Source: Bacteroidota bacterium (GTDB lineage Bacteria; Bacteroidota; Bacteroidia; NS11-12g; UBA9320). Taken from it: 64,000 nt of DNA. Shown here in pieces: positions 1 to 9,178 of the stretch. The notes beneath the pieces are model-generated. The model was not told where the DNA came from and searched no databases. It saw only the letters and a list, made by a program, of their open reading frames with translations. Each line of letters begins with the position of its first letter. Position 1 is the stretch's first letter. A program made the translations under genes and the position numbers. The stretch is from contig NVWV01000012.1 in assembly GCA_002746305.1 (NCBI GenBank), forward strand, positions 107,417 to 171,416, given 5' to 3'.

Positions 1-214
1 CAAAACTTTTATCGAAATTACCATCCTCCTTGAAGTAACCTCCTCTTGCTAAATACAAAGATGCGTTTTCTGGTTCTTTCTCTATCTTCTTTGTAAGACG
101 AGCAATATACTCATGAGCAGGACCATGAGCCCATACAAAATTGGCACATAGGCATAGTATCACCGATGGCAGTAGATATCGTAGTAGTTTTAGCATATCA
201 ACCAATTTATTCAT
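1..214 (-). CDS. Secreted TPR-like protein, N-terminal part
   Basis: This is the first 71 codons of a gene that runs off the left edge. Translation from the ATG at 214 gives a hydrophobic signal peptide ending near ANFVWA, then a segment with the spacing of a tetratricopeptide repeat helix pair (IEKEPENASLYLARGGYFKE). A second in-frame ATG lies at 196. TPR proteins are usually protein-binding scaffolds. The function here is unknown, and the TPR call rests on a single repeat. Confidence 0.55.
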   Translation of the reverse strand, partial: MNKLVDMLKLLRYLLPSVILCLCANFVWAHGPAHEYIARLTKKIEKEPENASLYLARGGYFKEDGNFDKSF

Positions 215-333
215 TGGCTACAAAACAAAAGTATGAATATTTTTTTTAATGCACATTAAAAACACTGTCCCAAAAAGCATTTACAAAAATGGACACTTTA
301 ATAATTGACTGATTACAAGACCATTAACATACC

Positions 334-366
334 AAAAAAAAGCCCCATTCCGGGACAGGAATAGGC
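334..366 (-). terminator. Minus-strand intrinsic terminator
   Basis: On the minus strand a GC-rich stem (GCCTATTCC with GGAATGGGGC, one bulge) is followed by eight T. It lies upstream of the plus-strand DUF2853 gene. No minus-strand ORF precedes it, so it may end a short antisense or leader RNA. The left-edge gene starts 120 bases further on. Confidence 0.5.
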
Positions 367-406
367 TAAAATCAAGTGTGATTCTACGTTTTACGGTATC
401 TTTTGC

Positions 407-414
407 TAAATTTG
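407..414 (+). promoter_or_regulatory. Bacteroidota -7 box (TAAATTTG)
   Basis: TAAATTTG matches the TANNTTTG -7 consensus of the Bacteroidota housekeeping sigma factor and lies 57 bases upstream of the DUF2853 start. No convincing -33 TTG lies at the usual spacing. A small GAGC/GCTC hairpin follows in the predicted leader. Confidence 0.45.
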
Positions 415-470
415 TCCAGAGAGCAAGAAGCTCTTTAAATCAAACAAACACGTAACTAAAAAATTTTAAA

Positions 471-800
471 ATGTCAGAAGCAGTAGCAAAACTAAGAGAG
501 CAAGCAGTTGCTCAACTTAATGAAGCAGGAGTATCAAGTATCAATAATTCCAAGTTAGACACTATCGTAGATAGATTAAAAACTATCGCAGGAAACAGAG
601 ATGCCGTTTTGGTATCAGGTACAGATCCAGCAGAACTAGAAACCGTACGCAAAAACTTTGTTGAAAAGCATTGTGGCGTTAGTGATAAAGATAAAGGTGC
701 AGCAGCTGTAAGTGCAGTAGCTGAACAAATGGGTGGAGCAGGTATTAAAATGAAAAATAGAGCTGCATTCTACTACCTTGTAGAAGAAAAACTAGGATAA
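471..800 (+). CDS. DUF2853 family protein
   Basis: This 109-residue cytoplasmic protein matches my memory of DUF2853: the central block GNRDAVLVSGTDPAELETVR, then a VEKHCGV-like segment, and a C-terminal block ending RAAFYYLVEEKLG. The length is typical of the family. DUF2853 proteins are small helical proteins of unknown biochemical role. The gene stands alone, with its own -7 box and a strong terminator directly behind it, so it is probably monocistronic. The family call is fairly sure; no function can be given. Confidence 0.8.
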   Translation: MSEAVAKLREQAVAQLNEAGVSSINNSKLDTIVDRLKTIAGNRDAVLVSGTDPAELETVRKNFVEKHCGVSDKDKGAAAVSAVAEQMGGAGIKMKNRAAFYYLVEEKLG

Positions 801-820
801 TTTTACTCTTAAACATATTT

Positions 821-854
821 AAAGGGTATGCATTTCAAATGCGTGCCCTTTTTT
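821..854 (+). terminator. Intrinsic terminator after DUF2853 gene
   Basis: A 13-bp stem with two G-U pairs (arms 821-833 and 839-851) and a 5-nt loop is followed by a T run. It ends the DUF2853 transcript and may also act on the convergent gene at 861. Confidence 0.8.
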
Positions 855-860
855 ATTGGG

Positions 861-2291
861 TCATTTTGAAATGTTAAGAATGAAGTAATCGGCGTCTTCA
901 TAAATAGTGTCTGCTGATACTTTTGGTAATTCTCCTTTAATCTTATCCCAAATAAGGTACTCTGCTCCTAAACTACTTACTGAGTCTAAAAAATTATCTT
1001 GCTTAATCACTTCACTGGTTTCTGTCCATCCCTTGCAATGAGAGAAATACATATGTTGCGGAGATGGTGTCCCATTAATTACAATCAAACTACCTGATGG
1101 TACATATTTTTCTGTGATAGACTCCAAACCAAGTTTATATTCTTCACTCTTTTTTATAAACATATCATCTTGCTGGTTTGCTATGGCTTCTATTGTGACA
1201 AGGGTTAAAATAATGTAAGCATATCTGGGTTTCACCTTGCTCAAAAAGTAACCCGCTACCAATGCCATAACAGGAACATACGGGACGACATAATAGCTAT
1301 GCAAAGGGAATACCAGTCCTGTTTTTATAATGAATGTAATAAAGACAACCGTAATCACTGAAATCGAAACAATTACCCACTTAAGCAAACTTCTATCTTT
1401 AAACATAAAATAAACCCCTCCCAGAAAACAAGCAAAGCCTATGAATGAACTAAATGCAACAAAATAGAATTTTTCTAGAAGTTGTGGCCAAAGTTCCAAA
1501 ACCTCCTTAAACCCTTCACTCATAGATCTTGGAAAATATAGTTCATAGCCATAGGTTGTTACCAAATATGGCACCCAATAAAAGTACCACACACATACTA
1601 TACTAAAGCTCAGTGCTCCAACTAAATATAGTGTCACCTTTCTTGAAACAGGAATGCTTTTGATAAAAAAAGCAATACCAAAGACTGAAAATAAACTAAG
1701 TGCGGGTATTTTACACAGGATTCCCAATGTACTTAATATGAAGAAGAGAAGTAGGTTTTTAAATCTGGCTTCTTTGAGATACATGTAGCCAAAATAGATT
1801 CCTATAATCACCAATGCAACGCTAAAAGTATCGGGCATTATCTTTCTACCAAAACCAAACCATACTGAAGTTGATAATAAGAATGCGGAGAAAAAGGCTA
1901 CTCGTAATCCCACGGTTTCCTTAATTAATTTATAAAAGTAGAAGATCCCCACTGAAGTAATAAGAAGATTAATGAGTCTTCCATGCCAATGCGAATATCC
2001 AAAGACCTCTGAAACCAAATAAATTAGATAATTGAAGAAGGGAAACTCAGAACCAATTATTCCTGTTTTCTCTCCTGCTAAATCAATTACTGGATAGAAC
2101 AAATTTGCCCCATATTCATAGAAATTCCGAGCAATCATACTGGTCAGACTTTGCCTCCAATTATGACCTACTTCTAAAGGAGCATTTGTAATCCCAAATA
2201 ACCTTATAACTATAAAAAACAAGATCCAAAACCGGATATCCAACCAAAGTTTAGATTTTAAGACTTCTGTGATTTTTGCGTTCTTAGTCAA
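861..2291 (-). CDS. GT-C type membrane glycosyltransferase (ArnT/PMT-like)
   Basis: This 476-residue protein has about ten membrane segments and the look of the GT-C superfamily (GT39/GT83, ArnT or PMT type). It has a first loop with HNWRQ at 43-47, an EFPFFNYL segment near 82, and GRKIMPDTFS near 149-157 at the site where the family keeps acidic residues. Such enzymes move a sugar from a polyprenyl-phosphate donor to lipid or protein outside the inner membrane. The start is TTG at 2291, overlapping the end of the DUF2188 gene by 8 bases; no ATG is available before residue 52. The FkbM gene nearby fits surface glycan work. The substrate is unknown. Confidence 0.65.
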   Translation of the reverse strand: MTKNAKITEVLKSKLWLDIRFWILFFIVIRLFGITNAPLEVGHNWRQSLTSMIARNFYEYGANLFYPVIDLAGEKTGIIGSEFPFFNYLIYLVSEVFGYSHWHGRLINLLITSVGIFYFYKLIKETVGLRVAFFSAFLLSTSVWFGFGRKIMPDTFSVALVIIGIYFGYMYLKEARFKNLLLFFILSTLGILCKIPALSLFSVFGIAFFIKSIPVSRKVTLYLVGALSFSIVCVWYFYWVPYLVTTYGYELYFPRSMSEGFKEVLELWPQLLEKFYFVAFSSFIGFACFLGGVYFMFKDRSLLKWVIVSISVITVVFITFIIKTGLVFPLHSYYVVPYVPVMALVAGYFLSKVKPRYAYIILTLVTIEAIANQQDDMFIKKSEEYKLGLESITEKYVPSGSLIVINGTPSPQHMYFSHCKGWTETSEVIKQDNFLDSVSSLGAEYLIWDKIKGELPKVSADTIYEDADYFILNISK

Positions 2292-2574
2292 AACTTATTC
2301 TGTCTCTGATGGTACCATCTGTCCTATGTATGATTACATCAGACTTATGATTCTTCGCAATTCTCTTTGCTCTTCTAATGGCAGTACTTTGTTTCCTAAA
2401 TGTATCTGTATATCGTGAATTCCCTTCACCTTTTATTGCCCAACCTTTTTCATGAGGCACCACATGCTGATTCCAAGTCTTTGGCGATGTTCGGATTCCT
2501 TGATCTTTGGCAATTCCTTTGAGAACCTTCTTTAGTAAATCTATCCAAAACTTAGCCTCTGTTATTTTAGCCAT
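2284..2574 (-). CDS. DUF2188 domain protein
   Basis: From the ATG at 2574 (MAKITEAKFW) this encodes a 96-residue basic protein. The C-terminal half matches the DUF2188 pattern: HVVPHEKGWAIKGEGNSR, then a run of K/R residues (AIRRAKRIAKN), then HRTDGTIRDR. The role of the family is unknown; its members are small and cytoplasmic. The ORF could be extended upstream to 2637, but that would run into the FkbM stop region and adds low-complexity sequence, so I chose the internal ATG. It overlaps the glycosyltransferase start by 8 bases, which suggests coupled translation. Confidence 0.75.
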   Translation of the reverse strand: MAKITEAKFWIDLLKKVLKGIAKDQGIRTSPKTWNQHVVPHEKGWAIKGEGNSRYTDTFRKQSTAIRRAKRIAKNHKSDVIIHRTDGTIRDRISFD

Positions 2575-2615
2575 TTGTACAAAGTTACTATTGCAACTAT
2601 TCTGTTGTTCACTTT

Positions 2616-3446
2616 TTATTTTTTCGCTACTCTGCAATAGACATCACCAGAGCCTGTAGATATAAAATCACTTTCTTGAATCAACTTTATCATTTCATCT
2701 ATGAGCACCCAGCTAGATAAATTAAACTTCATCGTTTCACCAACACTATAATTACATTCTACACTAGCGTCTAAATTTTTCACATGCAGCAAACAAGCTT
2801 CTACGACATGAGTCTGCTCAGGAAGGGTATACTCAAAACTCAATGCCTTTACTGATTTGTTCAACCCTTTTAGCACTTCTAGTTCATAGCCTTCCACATC
2901 AATTTTTATGAAGGATGGCTCTCCAAAACTAGTTATTAGTTTGTCCAATGTTGTGATGGGAAGATCCACTTTTTGTGTCCACTCCACATCCTGAAATCGC
3001 TGCTTTTTAACCTCCGTCATCCATTCCGTAGAAAGGGTCGAGAGCGTACTTGTACTACCTACATAAAAATCCATTACGCCTTCTTTTTCACCCAAGCCTT
3101 CAGAAATAATATCAATCTTATTCCCAAACTTGGCCCATAAAATCTCTCTGCAAAAACCCAAAGGTTCGACCGCAACAACCTTTGCTCCAAGTCCTAAGAA
3201 CACCGCCGTACGATTGCCTATGTTAGCTCCAACATCAAAACACAAATCATTCTTCTCTATAAATTGACTATAGAATTTCTTACGCTTAGAATAATCTTCG
3301 GAGAGTCTGGTATACCAATAATTTTTTAACTTCCAAATGGTGGAAGTCCCAATAATCCTTTTAAAAAAAGACTTCAACTGAGTGATTAATGACGTTGATT
3401 TATTTAATGAATTTAATAGATAGAGGATATTTATATACCTCTCCAT
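2616..3446 (-). CDS. FkbM family methyltransferase
   Basis: This is an S-adenosylmethionine-dependent methyltransferase of the FkbM type. It has motif I DVGANIGNRTAVFLGLGA followed by VVAVEP, then TLDKLITSFGEPSFIKIDVEGYELEVLKG, which is the family signature (IKIDVEG-E). Members methylate hydroxyl groups on sugars, polyketides or lipids. I start at the ATG at 3446; a GTG at 3464 also exists. Either start overlaps the end of the DUF4870 gene by about 50 bases, so the true start may lie further in. The neighbouring glycosyltransferases suggest a glycan substrate, which is inference. Confidence 0.8.
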   Translation of the reverse strand: MERYINILYLLNSLNKSTSLITQLKSFFKRIIGTSTIWKLKNYWYTRLSEDYSKRKKFYSQFIEKNDLCFDVGANIGNRTAVFLGLGAKVVAVEPLGFCREILWAKFGNKIDIISEGLGEKEGVMDFYVGSTSTLSTLSTEWMTEVKKQRFQDVEWTQKVDLPITTLDKLITSFGEPSFIKIDVEGYELEVLKGLNKSVKALSFEYTLPEQTHVVEACLLHVKNLDASVECNYSVGETMKFNLSSWVLIDEMIKLIQESDFISTGSGDVYCRVAKK

Positions 3447-3837
3447 TATTTGCTTTAATAGCACCTTGTATCGTAAAAACGATTGAACAGATAATTATAC
3501 CAAAAAGCAGTGGAATTCCAATAAGCACAAAACACAATATAATACTGGCAAACAAATAGATGGTACTACTTATTATCCAATTAATGATATTCTTGCCATG
3601 CTCATCTATCTCTGCATCTTGATCTTTGTAAGTAGACCACATGACTATTGGAAGTACTATTCCTCCAAGGGGAACAATCATAGACCCAAACTGAGATAAG
3701 TGCATGAACATTCTAAACTGACTAATTTCCATACCCCAAGGTCTTAATTCAGGAGTAGTCTTTTGTTCCACTTCCTGAGTTTCAGGAACGGATACTTCTT
3801 GACTCTCAGACACTGGCAATTCTTGATTCTCTTCCAT
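3400..3837 (-). CDS. DUF4870 membrane protein
   Basis: This 145-residue protein has an acidic, Pro/Glu-rich N-terminal tail (about 35 residues), then a DUF4870-type membrane domain: FMHLSQFGSMIVPLGGIVLPIVMW, an acidic DEHGKNIINW loop, and two further hydrophobic segments ending in a short QGAIKANNGE tail. The H...GKNIINWIIS pattern is typical of the family. It acts in the inner membrane and its function is not known. It probably belongs to the minus-strand run with the FkbM gene behind it. Confidence 0.8.
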   Translation of the reverse strand: MEENQELPVSESQEVSVPETQEVEQKTTPELRPWGMEISQFRMFMHLSQFGSMIVPLGGIVLPIVMWSTYKDQDAEIDEHGKNIINWIISSTIYLFASIILCFVLIGIPLLFGIIICSIVFTIQGAIKANNGEVYKYPLSIKFIK

Positions 3838-3889
3838 ATTATTAATCTAAACTTTTACGAATGTACGTGCTATAAGTGAACTTGTGATT

Positions 3890-4612
3890 TCAATGTTTCC
3901 ATATTTTGCGGATTCGATTTTTTTCGGACCTCATCTTTGTACCTACCAAATTCTCCCATAAGAATAGACCTGATATTTTTTCTATTTTGGAAGTTTTGAC
4001 CTGAAAATCCTTTATTTCTTTGTCGGTAGCCTCATTGGGTATAATGAATGACCACATATGCAAAGCACCTCGATTGTTCTCTGTTAGGATTGATTTAAAG
4101 TATGCATGTGGGATAGGCAAGGTCACTCCATCCTTCTTTTCGGAACCCATCATAATTACCTCTGTATCAAAATAGAATAGTGGCCCACAAACAACATAGG
4201 TTTCTAGAATCTTCTTTCCTTCATTCAGTTTTCTTACCGCACCTTCCAATTCTTTCCAAACTCTTCGATTTAACTCTGGAGCTTGTGGTGACATATTGGA
4301 TAATAAAAATGTCTCACTGTTCTGTATTTCAAGTTCTCGTTGATTTGCACTTGCGACTAAATGTCCTCTATCAAATCCAGAACCTGCATACGCTGCCAAG
4401 TCCGCTCTAAATCTTTCTGGGATTCGATAATCTGGTCTGAAATTATCCAATCTTTCTACTTCAGACTTATCTGGGTCTATTATTTCCAAAGCCCATTTGG
4501 CTTGTCTAAAATAATAGGAATATCCTATGGTGTAATAACGATTGAATAAAATCTGGTCTGCCGCTGGCAATCCATATCGGGCTTCTTTCTTAAGGTTTGG
4601 TTCGTGTTGCAT
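3890..4612 (-). CDS. DNA/RNA non-specific endonuclease (NUC1 family)
   Basis: This is a 240-residue protein of the betabetaalpha-metal nuclease family (Serratia nuclease, EndoG, NUC1). The active-site motif DRGH lies at 81-84 with the general-base His84, and the metal-binding Asn region is SNMSPQAPELNRRVWKELE near 105-123. Family members cut DNA and RNA without sequence preference. No clear signal peptide starts the ORF (MQHEPNLKKE), so export is uncertain. The start could be later or the protein may be cytoplasmic. No immunity gene is obvious next to it. The gene is followed at a 50-base gap by the DUF4870 gene. Confidence 0.85.
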   Translation of the reverse strand: MQHEPNLKKEARYGLPAADQILFNRYYTIGYSYYFRQAKWALEIIDPDKSEVERLDNFRPDYRIPERFRADLAAYAGSGFDRGHLVASANQRELEIQNSETFLLSNMSPQAPELNRRVWKELEGAVRKLNEGKKILETYVVCGPLFYFDTEVIMMGSEKKDGVTLPIPHAYFKSILTENNRGALHMWSFIIPNEATDKEIKDFQVKTSKIEKISGLFLWENLVGTKMRSEKNRIRKIWKH

Positions 4613-4637
4613 GTTCGGGGGGTTAGGGGTTTAAAGG

Positions 4638-5669
4638 TTATAAGGGGCTATTTTCTTTATCTACTTCTTTTATAAACTTGATTAAGCCTTCAAAAAAGAC
4701 TTCTTGGTCATCGTACATTGCTAAATGGCTTCCATTCTCGCAATACAAGTATTGACCTTGGGGAAACTGTGTGCTCATCCATTCCATGTGGTCAGGGTCC
4801 ATGGTATCATATTTAGCACCTATTACTAGGGTTGGCACTTTAATTTTGGGCAAATCCTTACTCCTATCCCACCCTTGCAATTTTGCATTTCCTACTATAC
4901 CAAATTCACTTGGCCCTTGTATGTTTAGGTACAATGGATAGTTGATGTGTTCAAAGGCTCTATTGACTCCATCCGGCCATTCATCCAATGGCTTTCTAAG
5001 AATATGGGCCGTATAATAATGCTGAGTGAGTAACTCTCCATATCTTGGGTTTAGATAATCCTCATTGGCTTCTAGTTCCTTTATTTCTTTCAGAACATCT
5101 GCAGGTAGTTGTGGTGCCAAAACCTCATTTGCATACTTGTTGTAATGCGGGATAGAACTTACCATGTTGGCTATAATTAGACCTTTGATATGTTGCTGAT
5201 ATTTTAAGGCGTATTCAATACCCAAGATTCCTCCCCATGAGTTCCCGTACAGATAAAAATTAGATTGGTCCAAGCCTAAAGCCAGACGCACCTGCTCTAC
5301 TTCTTCTACATAGTGAGGGATATTCCACAGTGTAGTATCATTGGGCTTTTCGCTATAATGACTCTCTAACTGATCGTAGTAATAATATTCAATTTCCGCT
5401 CCAGGAAAATAGCTGTCACAGGCTTCAAAATACTCGTGGGTAATGCCTGGACCACCGTGCAATAAAAGCACTTTTATTGTTGGGTTATTTCCTGTTCTTT
5501 TGGTCCAAACCTTAAACTCTCCATTGGGAGTTTGGATCGGAATCATTCGCACTCCCCCACTTAAAACATCTATTCTGCTAGTAGTATCAAAATAGGATGA
5601 TTGTGATTGCTCAACATCCGGTTGACACCCAAACACAACGAATAAGAAAAGGTAGTGTAAATATTTCAT
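4638..5669 (-). CDS. Proline iminopeptidase-like S33 hydrolase, lipoprotein
   Basis: This 343-residue alpha/beta hydrolase resembles the S33 prolyl aminopeptidase group. HGGPG at 71-75 is the oxyanion-hole motif, GNSWGG has nucleophile Ser144, and the family DQ..S segment is near 99. A C-terminal DTMDPDHMEWM region followed by GSHLAMYDD carries the expected Asp and His. The N-terminus is a lipoprotein signal ending VFGC, with Cys15 as the lipidation site, so it should sit in the cell envelope. The family releases N-terminal Pro or other residues from peptides; the actual substrate is not known. Confidence 0.8.
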   Translation of the reverse strand: MKYLHYLFLFVVFGCQPDVEQSQSSYFDTTSRIDVLSGGVRMIPIQTPNGEFKVWTKRTGNNPTIKVLLLHGGPGITHEYFEACDSYFPGAEIEYYYYDQLESHYSEKPNDTTLWNIPHYVEEVEQVRLALGLDQSNFYLYGNSWGGILGIEYALKYQQHIKGLIIANMVSSIPHYNKYANEVLAPQLPADVLKEIKELEANEDYLNPRYGELLTQHYYTAHILRKPLDEWPDGVNRAFEHINYPLYLNIQGPSEFGIVGNAKLQGWDRSKDLPKIKVPTLVIGAKYDTMDPDHMEWMSTQFPQGQYLYCENGSHLAMYDDQEVFFEGLIKFIKEVDKENSPL

Positions 5670-5703
5670 TAGGTGATGGTGATTCTTACAAATGTAGCAG
5701 AAA

Positions 5704-6303
5704 TCAATCTTTGTCTATTTTCTTCCTAGATTCAAGCACTAAAACACCCAAGGACAGTACAATCCATGGTATTATAAACCCACTTTTAATGGTATGAATA
5801 AAATTGCTGCTTCCCTTATGATTTACCAAGTCCAATAAAAAAATAGAAACGGGAATTGAAACTAAAATGAAAAGAAGGGACCAGAGTAAGTGTTTCCAAT
5901 GAACCCGAAATCCAAATATTCTAAGGAGTAAAAAAGCACATAAGATTACCAGAGGTACTATGAAAAATATTGACGTCACATGAATAAAAATTTCAAGATC
6001 AGAAGCATCGAAAATAGCTAAGTTTATAACGTACATGGTGTGTAATGAATAATTAACGGCATAAAACACACTGATAGCAAAAAGGATAGAGACTATATTC
6101 AACAGTAGTCTTTTTTTAATAGGCAGTTTTACAACTGAATTGGCCCAAACCATAAACAAGACAAAACCAACTGGAATAGCATTATGAAAGTAAGAGATCC
6201 AACCCAATGCAGCCCAACCATGATATTCTAGCTCAATTCTCCAGAGTAAACCACAGACCAATGCCAAGGCAATTAGCTTGCTGTATCTCTTAAAAACCTC
6301 CAT
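5704..6303 (-). CDS. Hypothetical six-segment membrane protein
   Basis: I do not recognise this 199-residue protein. It has about six hydrophobic stretches, a basic end (ESRKKIDKD), and no catalytic motif that I can see. It starts 2 bases after the stop of the larger glycosyltransferase-like gene at 6306, so the two are almost surely co-transcribed and may work together in the membrane. Confidence 0.6.
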   Translation of the reverse strand: MEVFKRYSKLIALALVCGLLWRIELEYHGWAALGWISYFHNAIPVGFVLFMVWANSVVKLPIKKRLLLNIVSILFAISVFYAVNYSLHTMYVINLAIFDASDLEIFIHVTSIFFIVPLVILCAFLLLRIFGFRVHWKHLLWSLLFILVSIPVSIFLLDLVNHKGSSNFIHTIKSGFIIPWIVLSLGVLVLESRKKIDKD

Positions 6304-6305
6304 AC

Positions 6306-8039
6306 CTACTTTTCAGAATAGTACAACACCTTCAGATTTAGAGATTCTCCCTTTAACCGTTCTTCTGAAGCAGTATAAATATTTATGCTCCTTGCTTTTA
6401 TCTCATTTGGGATATGAATAAAAAATGCATAGGCATTGGCTTCTCCTTGAATAGCAACTGGGTTAAACAACCGAACCTTGGCATATTTCACCGTATCTTG
6501 TCCGTATACCTCTGCATATATAAATGCCTTGTAGAAACCACTATCTACTTTCATAGAACTCTCTACCTTGAGCCAAGCGTCTTTGGCATTCTCTGGTAAA
6601 CGAAGATCTGCTAGTGGTGCTGCGGCTTTGGAATCGGCGGTTATTATCTGATTCCCTTCTTCCAATAGTACTTTTTCTATGTAGTCTGAAGGATTTCCTA
6701 GTTCTTCCAAATTGTCCAATCGTGCCATGTCCAATGGCGTTGGATTACGATCTAGATATACTCCTGCGTAATAGTACGCTGTAATCTCATTAGGTATGAG
6801 CACTCTGCTATTGTACTGGGTAATTTGAAAAAGATTAACTCCTACTAAGAGTACAGTCCCAATACTCCAAACATATCTCCAATGTCCTTTAAACCCTCGT
6901 TGTACCAATGCCCCGAGACCCAAGGCTAGTACGGGATAACTTTGGCATAAAGCTCGCGTAGAATAAGTAGCTCCGTACCTCCAATCAAACCATGCCATGA
7001 CCACCCAAATATTGAGCAGGCAAAACGTAATTACGGTGTATCTAAATGGAAGATTCCGAATATAAAACAGCCCAACTATGAATAGGATTGCAACTGGGGT
7101 ATAGATAAACCAACCATTGGTCCATCCAAATAAAACTCTAAACCACGGATTCAGAAAAGCCCATTTGCTTCCTACATCATACACCCACGACCCCGTTTCT
7201 ATTTTCCAATAGAGCAGTTGTGGGAATACGCCTAAAAAACCAAAAATAATCAGAGCATAAATATGACCTTTATACTCTTTAACCAACGCCCATTTTGCCT
7301 TTGAAGCTTCCTTATTGTGAGTATTCCATAATAAGGGAACCAGAAGCATAAGAGCTTCGGTAGGACGACAAATTACCGTGACACCCATGATTAGACCTAT
7401 CAGTGCTGCCCATATAGCTTTGGGTTCGTTGTGCCACTTTATGGTGAAGTGAATCAACAGTACATACATTGGCAATATGTATGAATGGCTCATAGCACTA
7501 TCCACGGATATATACTGCAAAATGTTGGAAGCTAAAAACAAGAGTATTAGAGTCACTGCAACTACTTGATCGTCATAAAATTTAAGAAGGATATACCTAA
7601 GCCCTAACAATGAAAGAAAAGCATACAACAATGCACCAAAAGCCAAAGACCATTGGTAAGGTGCAGAAAATCCATCCGCAGGATAACTGGAAAAACTAGC
7701 TATAGCATGACCCAATGCAAAGAATGGAATTTCTAAAATTGCGATCCCTCCTAAATATTTTGTTACATAGTTTCCATTGGTGAACTTATTAGCTTGATAG
7801 AGCTTGCCACCTCCCGTCACATCATACTTTTCATCTATCTCTGGGAGCCATTTTAATTCATCAATGTCATTATAAATGAAAATTGCAGGTAAGTACATGT
7901 AATAGCCAAAAGCATCATAGGTAGTTATTTTAAGAGGCCTTTTTCCTCCAAATTCGCTGTAACCTAAGCGAAATATAACAAGTACTATTATTATAAGATA
8001 GCATGCCCCTTGAGACCATCTGTAGTGTGACTTTTTCAT
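6306..8039 (-). CDS. GT-C-like polytopic membrane protein
   Basis: This 577-residue protein has about ten membrane segments and a soluble C-terminal region of about 150 residues. The early loop TTYDAFGYYMYLPAIF carries an acidic residue just after the first segment, as in GT-C glycosyltransferases. A later loop has ICRPTEALMLLVPLLW, a pattern common in uncharacterised Bacteroidota glycosyltransferase-like proteins. A mannosyl- or arabinosyl-transferase-like role outside the inner membrane is plausible, but no donor or acceptor can be named. It leads a two-gene unit with the gene at 5704. Confidence 0.55.
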   Translation of the reverse strand: MKKSHYRWSQGACYLIIIVLVIFRLGYSEFGGKRPLKITTYDAFGYYMYLPAIFIYNDIDELKWLPEIDEKYDVTGGGKLYQANKFTNGNYVTKYLGGIAILEIPFFALGHAIASFSSYPADGFSAPYQWSLAFGALLYAFLSLLGLRYILLKFYDDQVVAVTLILLFLASNILQYISVDSAMSHSYILPMYVLLIHFTIKWHNEPKAIWAALIGLIMGVTVICRPTEALMLLVPLLWNTHNKEASKAKWALVKEYKGHIYALIIFGFLGVFPQLLYWKIETGSWVYDVGSKWAFLNPWFRVLFGWTNGWFIYTPVAILFIVGLFYIRNLPFRYTVITFCLLNIWVVMAWFDWRYGATYSTRALCQSYPVLALGLGALVQRGFKGHWRYVWSIGTVLLVGVNLFQITQYNSRVLIPNEITAYYYAGVYLDRNPTPLDMARLDNLEELGNPSDYIEKVLLEEGNQIITADSKAAAPLADLRLPENAKDAWLKVESSMKVDSGFYKAFIYAEVYGQDTVKYAKVRLFNPVAIQGEANAYAFFIHIPNEIKARSINIYTASEERLKGESLNLKVLYYSEK

Positions 8040-8186
8040 ATGTTAGTTAATACCTCTTTATTTCCGTTACCTAAGCACCTCGAATATCTTCAAAAATAAA
8101 CGCAAATTTGGATTTTGGAATACATTTGGGATTGTATTAAGAACCCTAAAAGGCATAAAGGATTAGCCAAATATCAATTCTAGAAA

Positions 8187-8960
8187 TTAATCCATTCTTT
8201 TAGGCTTAATTTCATCGTCTTGTTTAAATACATCTGACATATCAAAATACAGTTTACAGCCCAGTTCCAATAGGTATGTTGTACCGTTCTTCTTTTCATT
8301 TTTTGGTAAAACAGTAGGGCTATAGTTTACATAAGAAGACGCTCCTACGGTATCAATGTTGTACTGAAGTTTAGAGTTTCCAACCATTAAAGCAAAATAA
8401 GGATTGAACCCAAACTTTGAATTTTTCATTGTATTGAATTTACCAACAGTTACCCGAATCATATTAAGTGTCACGGTTTCCGATAAATGATAGTGCTGAT
8501 ACTGATATTCACTGAGTTCCTCGTATGAGAACTTATTGGTAAAATGTGAATACCGATTGAGATAGCCTAAGCCCAAATAGACACTTCGTCCATCTTTTTT
8601 CTTAAAAGTGTATTTCATATCACCAAACAAATCCAGACTCTTGGCAGGACCAATCCCCAATAATGTATAACCAAATCTATCACCTAGTCCATCTCTGGAT
8701 ATGGATTCTGAGGACCACCCACGTCCGACTCCTACTTCTGCTGAAATTCCGTTATTAAAGTATCCTTCAAAAGATAATTTAGGTTGAAGAAGAACGGCTC
8801 TCACATCCGTTTTAATTAGGAACCGAACTTCCTTAATCTCTTTAACCCCCTTGTTTTGAGCATTTACATAAATATTTGAAAACATAAACATTCCAAGTAA
8901 CAGTGGTATTTTGAACACCGAGGCTTCCATACTGTAAGTGAAAATTTTCATTTGTCCCAT
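8187..8960 (-). CDS. Outer-membrane beta-barrel protein, hypothetical
   Basis: This 257-residue protein has a signal peptide ending near IYVNAQ, followed by alternating hydrophobic and polar strands with aromatic ends (FGYTLLGIGPA, SVYLGLGYLNRYS, NPYFALMVGNSKLQY), typical of a small outer-membrane barrel. It could be DUF3575-like or another porin-like family; I cannot decide. Two starts are possible, at 8960 and at 8951 (MKIFTYS). It stands alone on the minus strand. A structured repeat element lies 70 bases upstream. Confidence 0.55.
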   Translation of the reverse strand: MGQMKIFTYSMEASVFKIPLLLGMFMFSNIYVNAQNKGVKEIKEVRFLIKTDVRAVLLQPKLSFEGYFNNGISAEVGVGRGWSSESISRDGLGDRFGYTLLGIGPAKSLDLFGDMKYTFKKKDGRSVYLGLGYLNRYSHFTNKFSYEELSEYQYQHYHLSETVTLNMIRVTVGKFNTMKNSKFGFNPYFALMVGNSKLQYNIDTVGASSYVNYSPTVLPKNEKKNGTTYLLELGCKLYFDMSDVFKQDDEIKPKRMD

Positions 8961-9030
8961 CTTTAGGCTTTCTAAAAATAAAGTTTAAAAGTAACCAAAT
9001 TACTTTATTGGACCTTAATCTATGGGACCA

Positions 9031-9178
9031 AAGCCATTTATCAATCAAAAAAGGTCATTGGTAAATAGCTTATAACTCTGCATAATATTGACCGTTCTAT
9101 GGGTGTAAGAAACTTAGTTAGTTAAATATTTTCAGTAAATCTAAAAAGCATGTTGTCTTTGGACAATGTGCTTTTTTA
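9031..9178 (+). ncRNA. Structured repeat element, copy 1 (candidate small RNA)
   Basis: This 147-base element is repeated at 18686-18833 with about 86 percent identity by eye. It opens with a hairpin (GCCATTTATCAAT paired with ATTGGTAAATAGC), carries a nearly invariant middle part (GTGTAAGAAACTTAGTTAG) and ends in a terminator stem (AAAGCATGTTGTC with GACAATGTGCTTT) plus T run. Differences between copies in the terminal stem keep pairing: both G-U pairs here are Watson-Crick pairs in copy 2. No ORF covers it. It could be a small RNA or a duplicated 3-prime untranslated region. Confidence 0.5.

Noticed and set aside
4180..4549. Plus-strand ORFs opposite the nuclease gene
   Set aside because: They are shadows of the clear NUC1-family gene on the minus strand.
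9081..9090. TAATATTG in structured repeat copy 1 as a promoter
   Set aside because: The matching part of copy 2 (CAACAGTG) does not keep the -7 consensus, so it is not conserved as a promoter.
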